Shown: one piece after another, positions 25,133 to 33,777 of the stretch | Position numbering within the stretch: the stretch's first letter is position 1 | Layout: every line of letters begins with the position of its first letter | Origin: Raskinella chloraquaticus (SeqCode) | GTDB taxonomy: Bacteria > Pseudomonadota > Alphaproteobacteria > Rhizobiales > UBA4765 | NCBI GenBank assembly: GCA_002365175.1 | Contig: DEZK01000019.1 | Span: 67,255-131,254 of the forward strand | Direction: 5' to 3' | DNA: 64,000 bases | Notes under the pieces: generated by a model | What the model was told of the DNA's origin: nothing | The model's input: only the letters and a program-made list of their open reading frames with translations | Database searches by the model: none | Translations under genes and position numbers: made by a program

Positions 25133-25665
25133 GTCGAGGCTGTCCCGCGCTGCATGGCGGCAACCCCCGTGCGTGCCACTTCAACCAGCCCGCAAGGCTG
25201 GATCATGTCGATGAAACGGTCGATATCTTCCGTTACTCCGGTGATCTCGAAGACAAAACTTTCGAGCGTTGCGTCAACCGCGCGCGCGCCGAAGGCCTGC
25301 GCCAGCCGCATCGCCTCCACCCGCAGCTCGCCCTTGCCCACCACCTTGACCATGGCGAGTTCGCGCTCGATCGACGGGCCGGAGACGGTCAGATCGGTCA
25401 CCCGGTGGACCGGCACGAGGCGCGACAATTGCGCCTTGATCTGGTCGATCTTCTGGGCGGTTCCCGAGGTGATCACCGTGATGCGCGAGACATGCGCCTC
25501 ATGGCTCGTTTCCGAGACCGTGAGGCTGTCGATATTGTAGCCGCGCGCCGCAAACATGCCAACGATGCGGGCAAGAACCCCCGGCTCGTTATCGACAAGC
25601 ACCGACAGAGTGTGGCGCTGGATCGGCTCATCAGGGCGGGCGGCAGGGTAATGGCTGGTGGACAT
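25129..25665 (-). CDS. ilvH: Acetolactate synthase small (regulatory) subunit
   Basis: A 178-residue protein with an N-terminal ACT domain (HTLSVLVDNEPGVLARIVGMFAARGYNIDSLTV) and a C-terminal ALS-type domain (ERELAMVKVVGKGELRVEAMRLAQAFGARAVD). It binds valine and regulates the catalytic subunit IlvI. Separated from ilvI by the dehydratase-like gene, 6 bp before it. Confidence 0.96.
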   Translation of the reverse strand: MSTSHYPAARPDEPIQRHTLSVLVDNEPGVLARIVGMFAARGYNIDSLTVSETSHEAHVSRITVITSGTAQKIDQIKAQLSRLVPVHRVTDLTVSGPSIERELAMVKVVGKGELRVEAMRLAQAFGARAVDATLESFVFEITGVTEDIDRFIDMIQPCGLVEVARTGVAAMQRGTAST

Positions 25666-25671
25666 GGTCGC

Positions 25672-26664
25672 TTACCTTGGTTGAGAAGGGCTGGCGCCGG
25701 TAAGGACCCAGCGCTGGAAGAGATCAAGATCAATGTTGCCGCCGCACAGGATGACAGCGATACGCTTTCCCCGATTGACGTCTTTTTCCTGCACAGCAGC
25801 AGCAAGCGGCGCAGCGCCGGCCCCTTCCGCGAGATTATGTGTATCGGTCCAGTAGGCACGGACCGCCTGCGCGATCTCGTCATCACTGACCAGAACGATA
25901 TGCGAGGCGCCGCGCCGGATGATTGCCAGCGCCTCGGCGTCCGGCACCCGCGTTGCCATGCCATCGGCATGGGTGATGCTGGAATTGGTGCTCACCACAT
26001 GGCCCGCCTCAAACGACAGCTTGTAGGCCGGCGCCTGCGTCGACTGAACGCCGATAATCTCCGTCTTCAACCCCAGAAGATCGCGCGCCAGAATGCAGCC
26101 ACAGATCCCCGAGCCAAGTCCGATGGGAACGTAGAGCCGTTCAAGCCCCGGCTCAGCACGGAGCAGCTCGAGCGCGTATGTCGCAACCCCCATCACCAGA
26201 TCGCGGTGGAACGACGGGACCATCTCCAGCCCGCGCATCACTGCCAGCCTTTCAGCCGTCTCCCGCGCCTCCTGGAAATCGCCGCCCTCTTCGATGAGTT
26301 CGGCGCCGAAGGCGCGCATCGCCGCATTCTTTTCCGTCGAATTGCCATGCGGCACGACGATGGTCACCTCCACACCATACTGGCGCCCGGCGAAAGCAAG
26401 GCTCTGGCCGTGATTGCCGCGCGTTGCCGAAATGATACCGGCGACATGGGGCCGCTCGCGCTTCAGCCTCTCCAGATAGACGAGCCCTCCGCGCACCTTG
26501 AAGGCGCCGGTGGGCGTATGGTTCTCGTGCTTGACGATCACTTGCGTCCCAAGTCGCTCCGCCAGCAAGGGCCAGGCAAAATGGGGCGTTGCGGGCATGG
26601 CTGCCTCGACGGTGCGATGAGCTGACTCGAGTTCCGCAAGGGTGAACATTGGGGGCTCACTCAC
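25672..26664 (-). CDS. PLP-dependent threonine dehydratase-like enzyme
   Basis: A 330-residue fold-type II PLP enzyme. The Schiff-base Lys is in ENHTPTGAFKVRGG, the substrate loop is ATRGNHGQSLA, and the phosphate-binding glycine loop is IGLGSGICG. It lacks the C-terminal ACT-like domain of biosynthetic IlvA, so it resembles catabolic threonine dehydratase, serine racemase or the ectoine-pathway EutB group. Lying between ilvI and ilvH, with its GTG start overlapping the ilvI stop codon by 4 bp, it may supply 2-oxobutyrate for isoleucine synthesis. Substrate not proven. Confidence 0.82.
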   Translation of the reverse strand: MSEPPMFTLAELESAHRTVEAAMPATPHFAWPLLAERLGTQVIVKHENHTPTGAFKVRGGLVYLERLKRERPHVAGIISATRGNHGQSLAFAGRQYGVEVTIVVPHGNSTEKNAAMRAFGAELIEEGGDFQEARETAERLAVMRGLEMVPSFHRDLVMGVATYALELLRAEPGLERLYVPIGLGSGICGCILARDLLGLKTEIIGVQSTQAPAYKLSFEAGHVVSTNSSITHADGMATRVPDAEALAIIRRGASHIVLVSDDEIAQAVRAYWTDTHNLAEGAGAAPLAAAVQEKDVNRGKRIAVILCGGNIDLDLFQRWVLTGASPSQPR

Positions 26665-28424
26665 ACCAATTGCCGGCCCTTGGCATCGATGACGCCACCG
26701 ATATCGCTGCCGGCCTCCTCGTTGAGGATCATCTCGTTATGCGCCTTGCCCGACGGGATCATCGGAAAACAATTGGCCATCTTGTCCACCAGACAGTCGA
26801 AGATGACGGGGCCGGGATAAGCGATCATCTCGTTGATCGCCGCGTCGAGTTTCTCCGGGTCCGAGCAGCGTATGCCCTTGGCATGGTAGGCTTCCGCCAG
26901 CTTGACGAAATCCGGCAGCGCTTCGCTGTAGCTTTCCGAATAGCGCGACCCATGCAGCAATTCCTGCCATTGCCGCACCATGCCCATATACTGATTGTTG
27001 AGGATGAAGATCTTGACCGGCAAACGATACTGCGCCGCCGTCGACATCTCCTGCATGTTCATCAGGATCGAGGCCTCTCCCGCAATGTCGATGACAAGCG
27101 CTTTCGGGTGCGCCATCTGCACCCCGATCGCCGCCGGCAAGCCATAGCCCATGGTGCCAAGCCCGCCCGAGGTCATCCAGCGGTTCGGCTCCTCGAAATG
27201 GAAATATTGCGCCGCCCACATCTGGTGTTGGCCAACTTCAGTGGTGATGTAGGTGTCATGCTTTTTGGTGAGCGCATAAAGCCGCTCAATGGCATATTGC
27301 GGCATGATGACATCGCTTTTGCGGCGATAGCTGAGGCAATCACGCTGGCGCCAGCCCTTGATCGCCGCCCACCAGTTTTTCAGAGCCGCCTTGTCTGCCT
27401 GCAGCTTGCGCTTCTTCCAGCCAGCCAGCAGCTTTTCCAGCACCACGCCGACATCGCCGATGATCGGCACATCCGCCTTCACGTTCTTGTTGATGGAGGC
27501 CGGATCGATATCGACATGGATCTTTTTCGAGCCGGGCGAAAATGCATCGAGCCTGCCGGTGATGCGGTCATCAAAGCGTGCGCCAAGCGCGATCATGACA
27601 TCGCAATCATGCATCGCCATATTGGCCTCATACGTCCCGTGCATGCCAAGCATGCCGAGATTTTGCGTATCCGAATGTGGATAGGCGCCAAGCCCCATCA
27701 GCGTCTGGGTGATCGGAAAGCCGGTGAGGCGCACGAGCTTGCGCAAATTCGCCGCTGCTTGCGGACCGGCATTGATGATGCCGCCGCCCGTATAGAAAAT
27801 CGGCCGCCTGGCGGCTGCCATGAGATCGAGCGCCCGCGCGATCGCCTGATCCTCGGGGTCGCGCTTGGGACGATAGGTCTTGTGCGGCACATCCTTGTAG
27901 TTTTTGTAAACACCAAGCGCGAACTGCACATTCTTCGGAATGTCGATGACAACCGGCCCCGGCCGGCCCGTAGCGGCGACGGTGAACGCCTCATGGAGGA
28001 TGCGCGGCAGATCGGCGACATCCTTTACCAGATAATTGTGCTTGGTGGCCGGCCGTGTGATGCCGACCGTATCGCATTCCTGGAACGCATCGGTGCCGAT
28101 GAGATGGGTTGGCACCTGACCGGTGATGACGACGAGCGGGATTGAATCCATCAGCGCATCGACAAGCCCGGTCACCGCGTTCGTCGCCCCTGGCCCGGAC
28201 GTGACAAGTACCACGCCGACCTTGCCCGACGAGCGCGCATAGCCTTCCGCCGCATGCACCGCGCCCTGCTCGTGGCGCACCAGGATGTGGCGGACGCTGT
28301 TGTGCTGGAAAAGCGCGTCATAGATCGGCAGCACCGCGCCGCCGGGATAGCCGAAAATCTCGGTGACGCCCTGATCCTTCAGCGCCTCGATCACCATTTC
28401 GGCGCCGCTCATCTCCTTGGCCAT
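26661..28424 (-). CDS. ilvI: Acetolactate synthase large (catalytic) subunit
   Basis: A 587-residue ThDP enzyme that makes acetolactate and acetohydroxybutyrate. Features in order: MAKEMSGAEMVIEALKDQG, IFGYPGGAVLPIYDAL, RHEQGAVHAAEGYARSSGK with the catalytic Glu, the FAD-binding middle domain (YPHSDTQNLGMLGMHGTYEAN), and the C-terminal ThDP domain GLGTMGYGLPAAIG...GEASILMNMQEM...NNQYMGMVRQWQEL. In the metal-binding motif the usual Asp is Glu (GEAS). ATG 28424 is chosen because GAGGGA lies 7-8 nt upstream; an in-frame ATG five codons earlier overlaps that site. Preceded by a transcription attenuator. Confidence 0.96.
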   Translation of the reverse strand: MAKEMSGAEMVIEALKDQGVTEIFGYPGGAVLPIYDALFQHNSVRHILVRHEQGAVHAAEGYARSSGKVGVVLVTSGPGATNAVTGLVDALMDSIPLVVITGQVPTHLIGTDAFQECDTVGITRPATKHNYLVKDVADLPRILHEAFTVAATGRPGPVVIDIPKNVQFALGVYKNYKDVPHKTYRPKRDPEDQAIARALDLMAAARRPIFYTGGGIINAGPQAAANLRKLVRLTGFPITQTLMGLGAYPHSDTQNLGMLGMHGTYEANMAMHDCDVMIALGARFDDRITGRLDAFSPGSKKIHVDIDPASINKNVKADVPIIGDVGVVLEKLLAGWKKRKLQADKAALKNWWAAIKGWRQRDCLSYRRKSDVIMPQYAIERLYALTKKHDTYITTEVGQHQMWAAQYFHFEEPNRWMTSGGLGTMGYGLPAAIGVQMAHPKALVIDIAGEASILMNMQEMSTAAQYRLPVKIFILNNQYMGMVRQWQELLHGSRYSESYSEALPDFVKLAEAYHAKGIRCSDPEKLDAAINEMIAYPGPVIFDCLVDKMANCFPMIPSGKAHNEMILNEEAGSDIGGVIDAKGRQLV

Positions 28425-28469
28425 CTCAATTTCCCTCATCAGCAGATCGGCAGAACGATTTAAGGCAAC

Positions 28470-28492
28470 AAAAAAGGCCCCCGAGGGAGCCC
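28470..28492 (-). terminator. Attenuator terminator in the ilvI leader
   Basis: On the minus strand GGCTCC pairs with GGGGCC over a CTCG loop and is followed at once by six Ts. It lies 45 bp upstream of ilvI and 35 nt after the leader-peptide stop, so it ends transcription before the structural genes unless an alternative fold forms. Confidence 0.75.
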
Positions 28493-28526
28493 TGATTTGC
28501 GCGCCAGCCTTCGTAACGATTTCTCG

Positions 28527-28568
28527 TCACGTTGCAGCGCGCCACCTTACAATAAGTTGCATAGACAT
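28527..28568 (-). CDS. Leader peptide of the ilvI operon attenuator (13 aa)
   Basis: The short frame encodes MSMQLIVRWRAAT. The consecutive Leu-Ile-Val codons (CTT ATT GTA) are what a ribosome-mediated attenuator for branched-chain amino acids needs: stalling at these codons when charged tRNAs run low would favour an antiterminator fold over the terminator at 28470-28492. The peptide has an ATG start but no strong ribosome-binding site. Start choice is limited to ATG 28568 or the ATG two codons later (28562). Confidence 0.7.
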   Translation of the reverse strand: MSMQLIVRWRAAT

Positions 28569-28644
28569 TTGGAAAGGTCCGTTGTTGACAGCGTGAGGCT
28601 AGACGAGAGGCTGGCGGGCGTCAAGCTGGATATGGCGTCCAAGC

Positions 28645-29517
28645 CTACCCCAACCACCCCCAATATACCCCCGCCAGCAGCAGCGTCCCCATGCCCGCCC
28701 GGTAGATGACGAAGGGCCAGGAGGAAAAGCGCTCGACGATGGCCATCAGCAGATAGATCGCCGCATAGGCGGCGATGCTGGCGACGATGAGCCCAACCAG
28801 CAGCACCGACCAGCCCTCGATGCTCAGACCGGCGCGAGCGAGAACCCATAATTCCTTCACCCCCGCCAGCGTGATCGCCGGCAGCCCAAGGAGGAAGGAG
28901 AAGCGCGCCGCTTCCTCGCGTTTGAAGCCGAGAAACATCGCCGCCGTCAGCGTCGAGCCCGAGCGCGAGACGCCGGGGATGAGCGCGCCTGCCTGCGCCA
29001 GACCAATCAGCAGATGATCACGCAGCGTCGAGTTCTCGACGACACGGACATGCTTGGCGCCGATCTCGGCCGCCGCCAGCAGCAGTGCCATGACGATCGA
29101 GGCCGTACCGATCACCTCAAGGCTTCTCAACGGTGAATTGCACTGGTTGAGTACGCCAGACAACGCCAGACCGAAGACAACGACAGGGACGGTGGCAAGC
29201 GTCACACCCAGCGCGAAGCGAAAATTGGCGTCCTTGAAATCACGTTTCGCCACGGCGAGCATGGCGCCTGCGCTCACCCCCACCACATCGCGCCAGAAAT
29301 ACGAGATGACAGCGCCAAGGGCCGCAAGCTGCATGGCAGCCGAAAAGGCAGAACCCGGATCCTGCCAGCCAAGAAAGGCCGGAACGATCCGCATATGGGC
29401 GGTGGAAGAAATCGGCAGCAATTCCGTGATGCCCTGCACCACGCCCAGCACCGCCACCTTGCCATAGCCAAGTGCGACAAATCCGGTATCGACGCCCGCG
29501 GTACAAGCTCCAGCCAT
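28645..29517 (-). CDS. uppP: Undecaprenyl-diphosphate phosphatase
   Basis: A 290-residue membrane enzyme of the BacA/UppP family that recycles the lipid carrier for cell-wall synthesis. The two catalytic signatures are present: VLGVVQGITELLPISSTAH with the Glu-rich motif near residue 30, and IPGVSRSGSTLTAAMFLGFKREEAARFSFLL about residue 185. About eight helices. Length is normal. It is a stand-alone leftward gene. Confidence 0.95.
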   Translation of the reverse strand: MAGACTAGVDTGFVALGYGKVAVLGVVQGITELLPISSTAHMRIVPAFLGWQDPGSAFSAAMQLAALGAVISYFWRDVVGVSAGAMLAVAKRDFKDANFRFALGVTLATVPVVVFGLALSGVLNQCNSPLRSLEVIGTASIVMALLLAAAEIGAKHVRVVENSTLRDHLLIGLAQAGALIPGVSRSGSTLTAAMFLGFKREEAARFSFLLGLPAITLAGVKELWVLARAGLSIEGWSVLLVGLIVASIAAYAAIYLLMAIVERFSSWPFVIYRAGMGTLLLAGVYWGWLG

Positions 29518-29592
29518 GGTCTTGTCTTTCCAGAATCATGTCATCCGTGATGCTCCTTCCTGCCATGAGCATCAGGCCAAGGCTAGTACGGG

Positions 29593-30492
29593 TCACATCG
29601 CCGCAGCTGACCCCAGCACCCGCCAATCGGCCATCTGGGTGCGCATCCAGGTCACTTGGCGCTTGGCATAGCGTCGGGTAGCAGCCATCATCCGCATTTG
29701 AGCTTCATCAAGCGTGCCCTCGCCCGCGAGATAGGCGCCAAGCTCGTTGACACCGATCGCCTTCATCACCGGCAGCGCCCGATGGAGCTTGCGCGCCAGC
29801 AGGGCCTCGACTTCGCCAACGGCGCCATGAGCGATCATGGCGCGCACGCGCGCGGCGATCGCGCCATGCAATTTCTCACGCTCCGGCAGCAGACACACTC
29901 GCTCCCACCCTGCCGGATCTTCAAGCCCTGTGGTGGCAGCCTCGTGATAGGCCGCCAGCGAGCGCCCCGTCGTGTCAATCACCTCAAGCGCCCGCGTCAC
30001 GCGCTGCGCATCGCTTGGCCGCAATCGCGCCGCCATCGCCGGATCGCGCCGGCGCAATTCCGCATGGAGCGCCATGCTTCCTTCGTCTGTCGCCCGTTCG
30101 CGCCATTTCCGACGGATGGCCTCGGGAATGTCCGGCAAATCGGCAAGCCCTTCGAAAAGGGCGCGGAAATAAAGCCCGGTGCCACCGACCAGCACCGGCA
30201 TGGCGCCTTGAGCTCGCGCCGCTGCAATTTCGGCGCAGGCCCGCTCCGCCCAGATTTGCGCCGAACCGGCCTGCGACCCGTCGACGATACCATAGAGCCG
30301 GTGCGGGACGATTGCCTCGTCGGCCGCGCCGGGGCGCGCGGTAATGACCCGCAGATCGCTATAAACCTGCATGGCATCGGCATTGATGATGATGCCGTCA
30401 TGAGAAGAAGCCCAATCAAGCGCCAGCCGCGACTTGCCGCTCGCGGTCGGACCTGCAATAGCAAGCCCGCGCCAATTCCGATCCGCCCGCAA
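29593..30492 (-). CDS. miaA: tRNA dimethylallyltransferase
   Basis: A protein of about 300 residues that prenylates A37 of tRNAs reading UNN codons. The P-loop is LAIAGPTASGKSRLALDWA, followed by INADAMQVYSDLRVITARP, VGGTGLYFRALFEGLADLP, LRPSDAQRVTRALEV, and RYAKRQVTWMRTQ at the C-terminus. The start is uncertain. TTG 30492 follows GGAG and places the P-loop where it usually lies; GTG 30522 would overlap the divergent serB start. The open frame upstream of this has no family similarity. Confidence 0.9.
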   Translation of the reverse strand: MRADRNWRGLAIAGPTASGKSRLALDWASSHDGIIINADAMQVYSDLRVITARPGAADEAIVPHRLYGIVDGSQAGSAQIWAERACAEIAAARAQGAMPVLVGGTGLYFRALFEGLADLPDIPEAIRRKWRERATDEGSMALHAELRRRDPAMAARLRPSDAQRVTRALEVIDTTGRSLAAYHEAATTGLEDPAGWERVCLLPEREKLHGAIAARVRAMIAHGAVGEVEALLARKLHRALPVMKAIGVNELGAYLAGEGTLDEAQMRMMAATRRYAKRQVTWMRTQMADWRVLGSAAAM

Positions 30493-30513
30493 ACCCGTCA
30501 ATCTCCAATCCCG

Positions 30514-31416
30514 ATGACCCACGTTCTGATATCTTTCTGTGACCCGGCGCGCCCCTGCCTGACGGCAGGTCATATCGCGGCCATGGGGTCTCATCTGCCG
30601 CAGGCCGCCGCCCCGCGCCAGCTTGATGAAGGAATAGCCGCTGAAATCGCCTTCACGCCGACCAATGCGCGTGCCGAAGCGATCACAGTGCTCGGCGATG
30701 ATCTTCGCGCCCGCTTTTGCCATGAACCGATCGATATCGCCATTGTTCCCGCCATCCATCGGCGCAAGAAATTGTTTCTGGCCGATATGGATTCAACCAT
30801 GATCCGCCAGGAATGTATCGACGAACTGGCAGCCGAGCTTGATCTGAAGCCCCGCGTCGCCGCCATCACCGAACAGGCCATGCGCGGCGAAATCCCCTTC
30901 GAAGGGGCGCTGCGGGAACGGGTGGCGCTGCTCGCAGGCCTTCCTGTCGCGACCATCGACAAGATCATCGCCGAGCGCATCGAGCTGATGCCGGGTGGAC
31001 CCGTGCTTGTGGCCACCCTGCGTGCAAGCGGCGTCTACACCGCGCTCGTCTCGGGTGGTTTCACGCTCTTCACCGGGCCGATCGCCACACGCCTTGGTTT
31101 CCACGAACACCGCTCAAACACCTTGATCGTCGCCGATGGCAAGCTCACCGGCAAAATTGCTGACCCGATCCTTGGCGCTGAGGCCAAACGTCAGGCGCTT
31201 GGCGCGCTTGCACTGCAGCTGTCGCTTCAGCCAGACGAGACCCTGGCCGTCGGCGACGGGGCCAATGATCTGCCCATGCTGAATGCCGCCGGCTTCGGTG
31301 TCGCCTTCCACGCCAAGCCGAAAGTGGCTGAGGCCTGCGCCATTCGCATCGAGCATGGAGATCTGACGGCGCTTCTGTATCTGCAGGGTTTCACACGCGC
31401 CGAGTTTGCTCGCTGA
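30514..31416 (+). CDS. serB: Phosphoserine phosphatase
   Basis: A 300-residue HAD phosphatase that performs the last step of serine synthesis. After a short ACT-like N-terminal part, the HAD motifs are KKLFLADMDSTMIRQECIDELA (nucleophile and acid Asp), VSGGFTLFTGPIA (motif II Ser/Gly), and AVGDGANDLPMLNAAGFGVAFHAKP (motif III/IV). The ATG at 30514 is taken as start although the ribosome-binding site is poor. It is head-to-head with miaA with about 20 bp or less between the start codons. Confidence 0.94.
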   Translation: MTHVLISFCDPARPCLTAGHIAAMGSHLPQAAAPRQLDEGIAAEIAFTPTNARAEAITVLGDDLRARFCHEPIDIAIVPAIHRRKKLFLADMDSTMIRQECIDELAAELDLKPRVAAITEQAMRGEIPFEGALRERVALLAGLPVATIDKIIAERIELMPGGPVLVATLRASGVYTALVSGGFTLFTGPIATRLGFHEHRSNTLIVADGKLTGKIADPILGAEAKRQALGALALQLSLQPDETLAVGDGANDLPMLNAAGFGVAFHAKPKVAEACAIRIEHGDLTALLYLQGFTRAEFAR

Positions 31417-31480
31417 TTGTCACGCTCCGTCAGCGCGGCTAACTTCTGACCTCTGATTCTTGTGCGGGGGCATCAAATCA

Positions 31481-31843
31481 ATGCGCGCGGTTTATGTGGT
31501 GATTTGCCTGGCGGTATTATGCGTGCAGGCGAGCGCGCAGGGCGCCGCCGACTGGATCGAGGGCCGGTGGAGCCATGATAATGGCTGCGCCAACTGGGTA
31601 CAGTTTTCTCGCAATGGTTCGGCCTGGACCTATACCGAACAGCGCCTCAACAATGGCCGCCCGCAGCCCGTCTCGGTCAGCGCCAGCGCCAACCGGGTGA
31701 CCGCCCTCATCACTAGTCGCGACACGGTCTATGCCTATGAGGCGACCTTCCAGAGCCGCGACGTATTTCAATCTACCGAGCGCTTCGTGAAAGGCGGACC
31801 ATCTAATAGCGCTCCCCTGACCTTCACCTATCGTCGCTGCTGA
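31481..31843 (+). CDS. Small secreted protein of unknown function
   Basis: A 120-residue protein with a signal peptide (MRAVYVVICLAVLCVQASAQ). The mature part is rich in Ser, Asn and aromatic residues: WIEGRWSHDNGCANWVQFSRNGSAWTYTEQR, ending LTFTYRRC; the two Cys could pair. It looks like a lipocalin-like beta-sheet domain but I do not recognise a family. It converges with the DUF3422 gene. Confidence 0.7.
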   Translation: MRAVYVVICLAVLCVQASAQGAADWIEGRWSHDNGCANWVQFSRNGSAWTYTEQRLNNGRPQPVSVSASANRVTALITSRDTVYAYEATFQSRDVFQSTERFVKGGPSNSAPLTFTYRRC

Positions 31844-31850
31844 AAACCGC

Positions 31851-33122
31851 TCATTCGCTATGCTTGCGCCTGATACGGCGCACGATCAGCCAGATGGTGC
31901 CAATTACCACAGGCACAGCGAGCGCTGACAGAATTCCCGGCTCTGCGGTGGTGAGACCGGCATCGCGCGCGCCCTCGAACAGCACTCCTATAAGTGCCAC
32001 GACATAATAGCTGACAGCGGCGACCGAGAGGCCCTCAACTGTCTGCTGCAGCCTCAGTTGCAGCCGTGCCCGCTCATTCATCGCCTGCAGGACCGACCGG
32101 TTCTGTTGCTCGACCTCGATATCAACGCGCGTGCGCAAGAGGTTAGCGGCCCGCGATAATTTGCGCGCCAGTTCCGCCTGGCGATCGGCAACCGTCTGAC
32201 ACGTCCTCATCGCCGGTGCCATCCGCCGGTCGAGGAAGGCTTTCCAAGTCAGATAGCCTTCAACCGGCTGTTCACCCACGACATCAAGACGACTGCGGAC
32301 AATGGCGTCATAGGCCCGCGTCGCCCCGAAGCGATAGGCGCAGATCGCAGCCTCCGCCTCAAGCTCGGAAGCAAGCGCCATCAGACCATCGAGAAGCACT
32401 GAATTATCAGCCAGATCGGACGGCGCTCTCATCTGCCCCGTGACGCGCACCAGTTCGGTCTCGATGCGCCCCACAACCGGCGCGCTGCGCATTGCCTCGG
32501 GCAGGCCGAGAAGGGCGAATGTCCGATACGTCTCGATCTCCAGAAGCCGCTGCACCAGCGCTCCGGCCACCTGCGGATGAAGCCCGCGATCAATCACCAG
32601 AATACGTGTCGACCCCCGCGCATCCTGACGAAAATCGGTGATGATCCGCGCCGCGCCATCATGGACGCTGGCAACACACAGCGACGTCTGGTCAAATAAC
32701 CCCGACAGATCATCGGGTGCGCCGTCAGCCCCGATAATCACCAGATCAACCGCAGCAAGCAAAGGCCCGGGAGCCGGCAAGGCTTCACCCACCGGGCTTG
32801 CCTCCGCGAGCGGCCAGCCGAACGGTTCATCAGCCGTGCACGCCGTGTCCCAGGTATAGGTCGTGAATTCGGTATGACGCTCCCAGCGCAGCCGGGCGGA
32901 GGGAAAGGCGATCCGGTGAAAATTGGCGCCAGGCGCCGGGCGTTCGCCGCCGGTCGTCGCGCACCAGTGATCGAGCGCCTGCACCGCCGCCTCACCTCCG
33001 GCCTGATCGATGGTGAAGGCTGCATGCAGGAAGCGACGCGGCGCCCGCGTCAGCTGGAAGGGGCGCGCATGCACCTCGTCCAGCACTTGCCGGCGCAATG
33101 GATGATAATAATCCTCGGTCAT
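31851..33122 (-). CDS. DUF3422 family membrane-anchored protein
   Basis: A 423-residue protein. The N-terminal half (RRQVLDEVHARPFQL, WERHTEFTTYTW, IDRGLHPQVAGALVQRLLEIETYRTFALLGLPEA) is the conserved DUF3422 region; a helical, coiled-coil-prone middle follows (RQAELARKLSRAANLLRTRVDIEVEQQNRSVLQAMNERARLQLRLQQTVEGLSV), then two transmembrane helices and a basic tail RRIRRKHSE. This layout recalls CorA-like or mechanosensory helical bundles, but the function is unknown. Confidence 0.85.
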   Translation of the reverse strand: MTEDYYHPLRRQVLDEVHARPFQLTRAPRRFLHAAFTIDQAGGEAAVQALDHWCATTGGERPAPGANFHRIAFPSARLRWERHTEFTTYTWDTACTADEPFGWPLAEASPVGEALPAPGPLLAAVDLVIIGADGAPDDLSGLFDQTSLCVASVHDGAARIITDFRQDARGSTRILVIDRGLHPQVAGALVQRLLEIETYRTFALLGLPEAMRSAPVVGRIETELVRVTGQMRAPSDLADNSVLLDGLMALASELEAEAAICAYRFGATRAYDAIVRSRLDVVGEQPVEGYLTWKAFLDRRMAPAMRTCQTVADRQAELARKLSRAANLLRTRVDIEVEQQNRSVLQAMNERARLQLRLQQTVEGLSVAAVSYYVVALIGVLFEGARDAGLTTAEPGILSALAVPVVIGTIWLIVRRIRRKHSE

Positions 33123-33202
33123 GACGCTCAATGGTGGCAGAACCCGTATCGGCCTTAGCCGTCGCCATCGTAGCGCGCAAGGCGATTGATGAACCGCCCT
33201 GA

Positions 33203-33634
33203 TTGACGATGCGATCGCGCCCCGGCTATGAAACTCCCATGGGACGGATGGCGATGAAGCTACGCGTGGTCACACGGCAAATGGCAGCAATGCTGCTGGT
33301 GCTTGCCCTGTCGATTCAGGCGATTCTGTCGCCGCTCGCGGCTACAATTCAGGCCGCCGCCGATCCGCTTTCAGGGGCCGTCATCTGTCTGAGCAGCGCC
33401 GAACGCCAGAGCCCGGACAACGCGCCGCAGCCGCTTCATTACCAATGCGACATCATGTGTATCGCCACCTGCCGCAGTGCCCTGGCGGCGCCGGTACTGG
33501 CAATATCGCAATCAGCCTTTGCTCCGGTCGGCAATTTCGTTCTCGTTGACAATAATGCGCTGACTGAGCCGCAAAGAGAGCCGCCCGGACGCGCCGGCCG
33601 GCCGCAGGCCGCGCGCGCTCCACCCATCGTCTGA
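33203..33634 (+). CDS. Secreted Cys-motif protein, DUF2946-like
   Basis: A 143-residue protein (or about 130 from an internal ATG at 33239) with one N-terminal hydrophobic segment (MAAMLLVLALSIQAILSPLAATIQAAA) and a conserved-looking CDIMCIATCRSALAAP cluster, with a further upstream Cys in VICLSS. This is the layout of DUF2946-type proteins, which often neighbour metal or siderophore uptake genes. The C-terminus is Pro/Arg-rich. The family call is tentative. It lies 144 bp upstream of the FecB-like gene in the same direction, so a shared function in metal uptake is possible. Confidence 0.6.
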   Translation: MTMRSRPGYETPMGRMAMKLRVVTRQMAAMLLVLALSIQAILSPLAATIQAAADPLSGAVICLSSAERQSPDNAPQPLHYQCDIMCIATCRSALAAPVLAISQSAFAPVGNFVLVDNNALTEPQREPPGRAGRPQAARAPPIV

Positions 33635-33777
33635 CATTTCTGAAGGCCTGATGTGAGCGCCGGCGAGACCGGTCGCTTGCTCATTCGCCCGTCCCGGTCA
33701 TGAGCCCGTCGGATCGCTCCGACGCTCCCCACCACATCCTCAATTTACCGCGCGGACCTTTTCGTCTGGAGGCCATC

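Noticed and set aside
26649..28145. A 498-codon open frame on the plus strand opposite ilvI
   Set aside because: Antisense to a certain gene, with His/Arg/Asp-rich composition and no motif.
28584..28589. TTGACA on the plus strand near 28.58 kb as a promoter
   Set aside because: It points away from ilvI, with no suitable -10 box or gene downstream on that strand.
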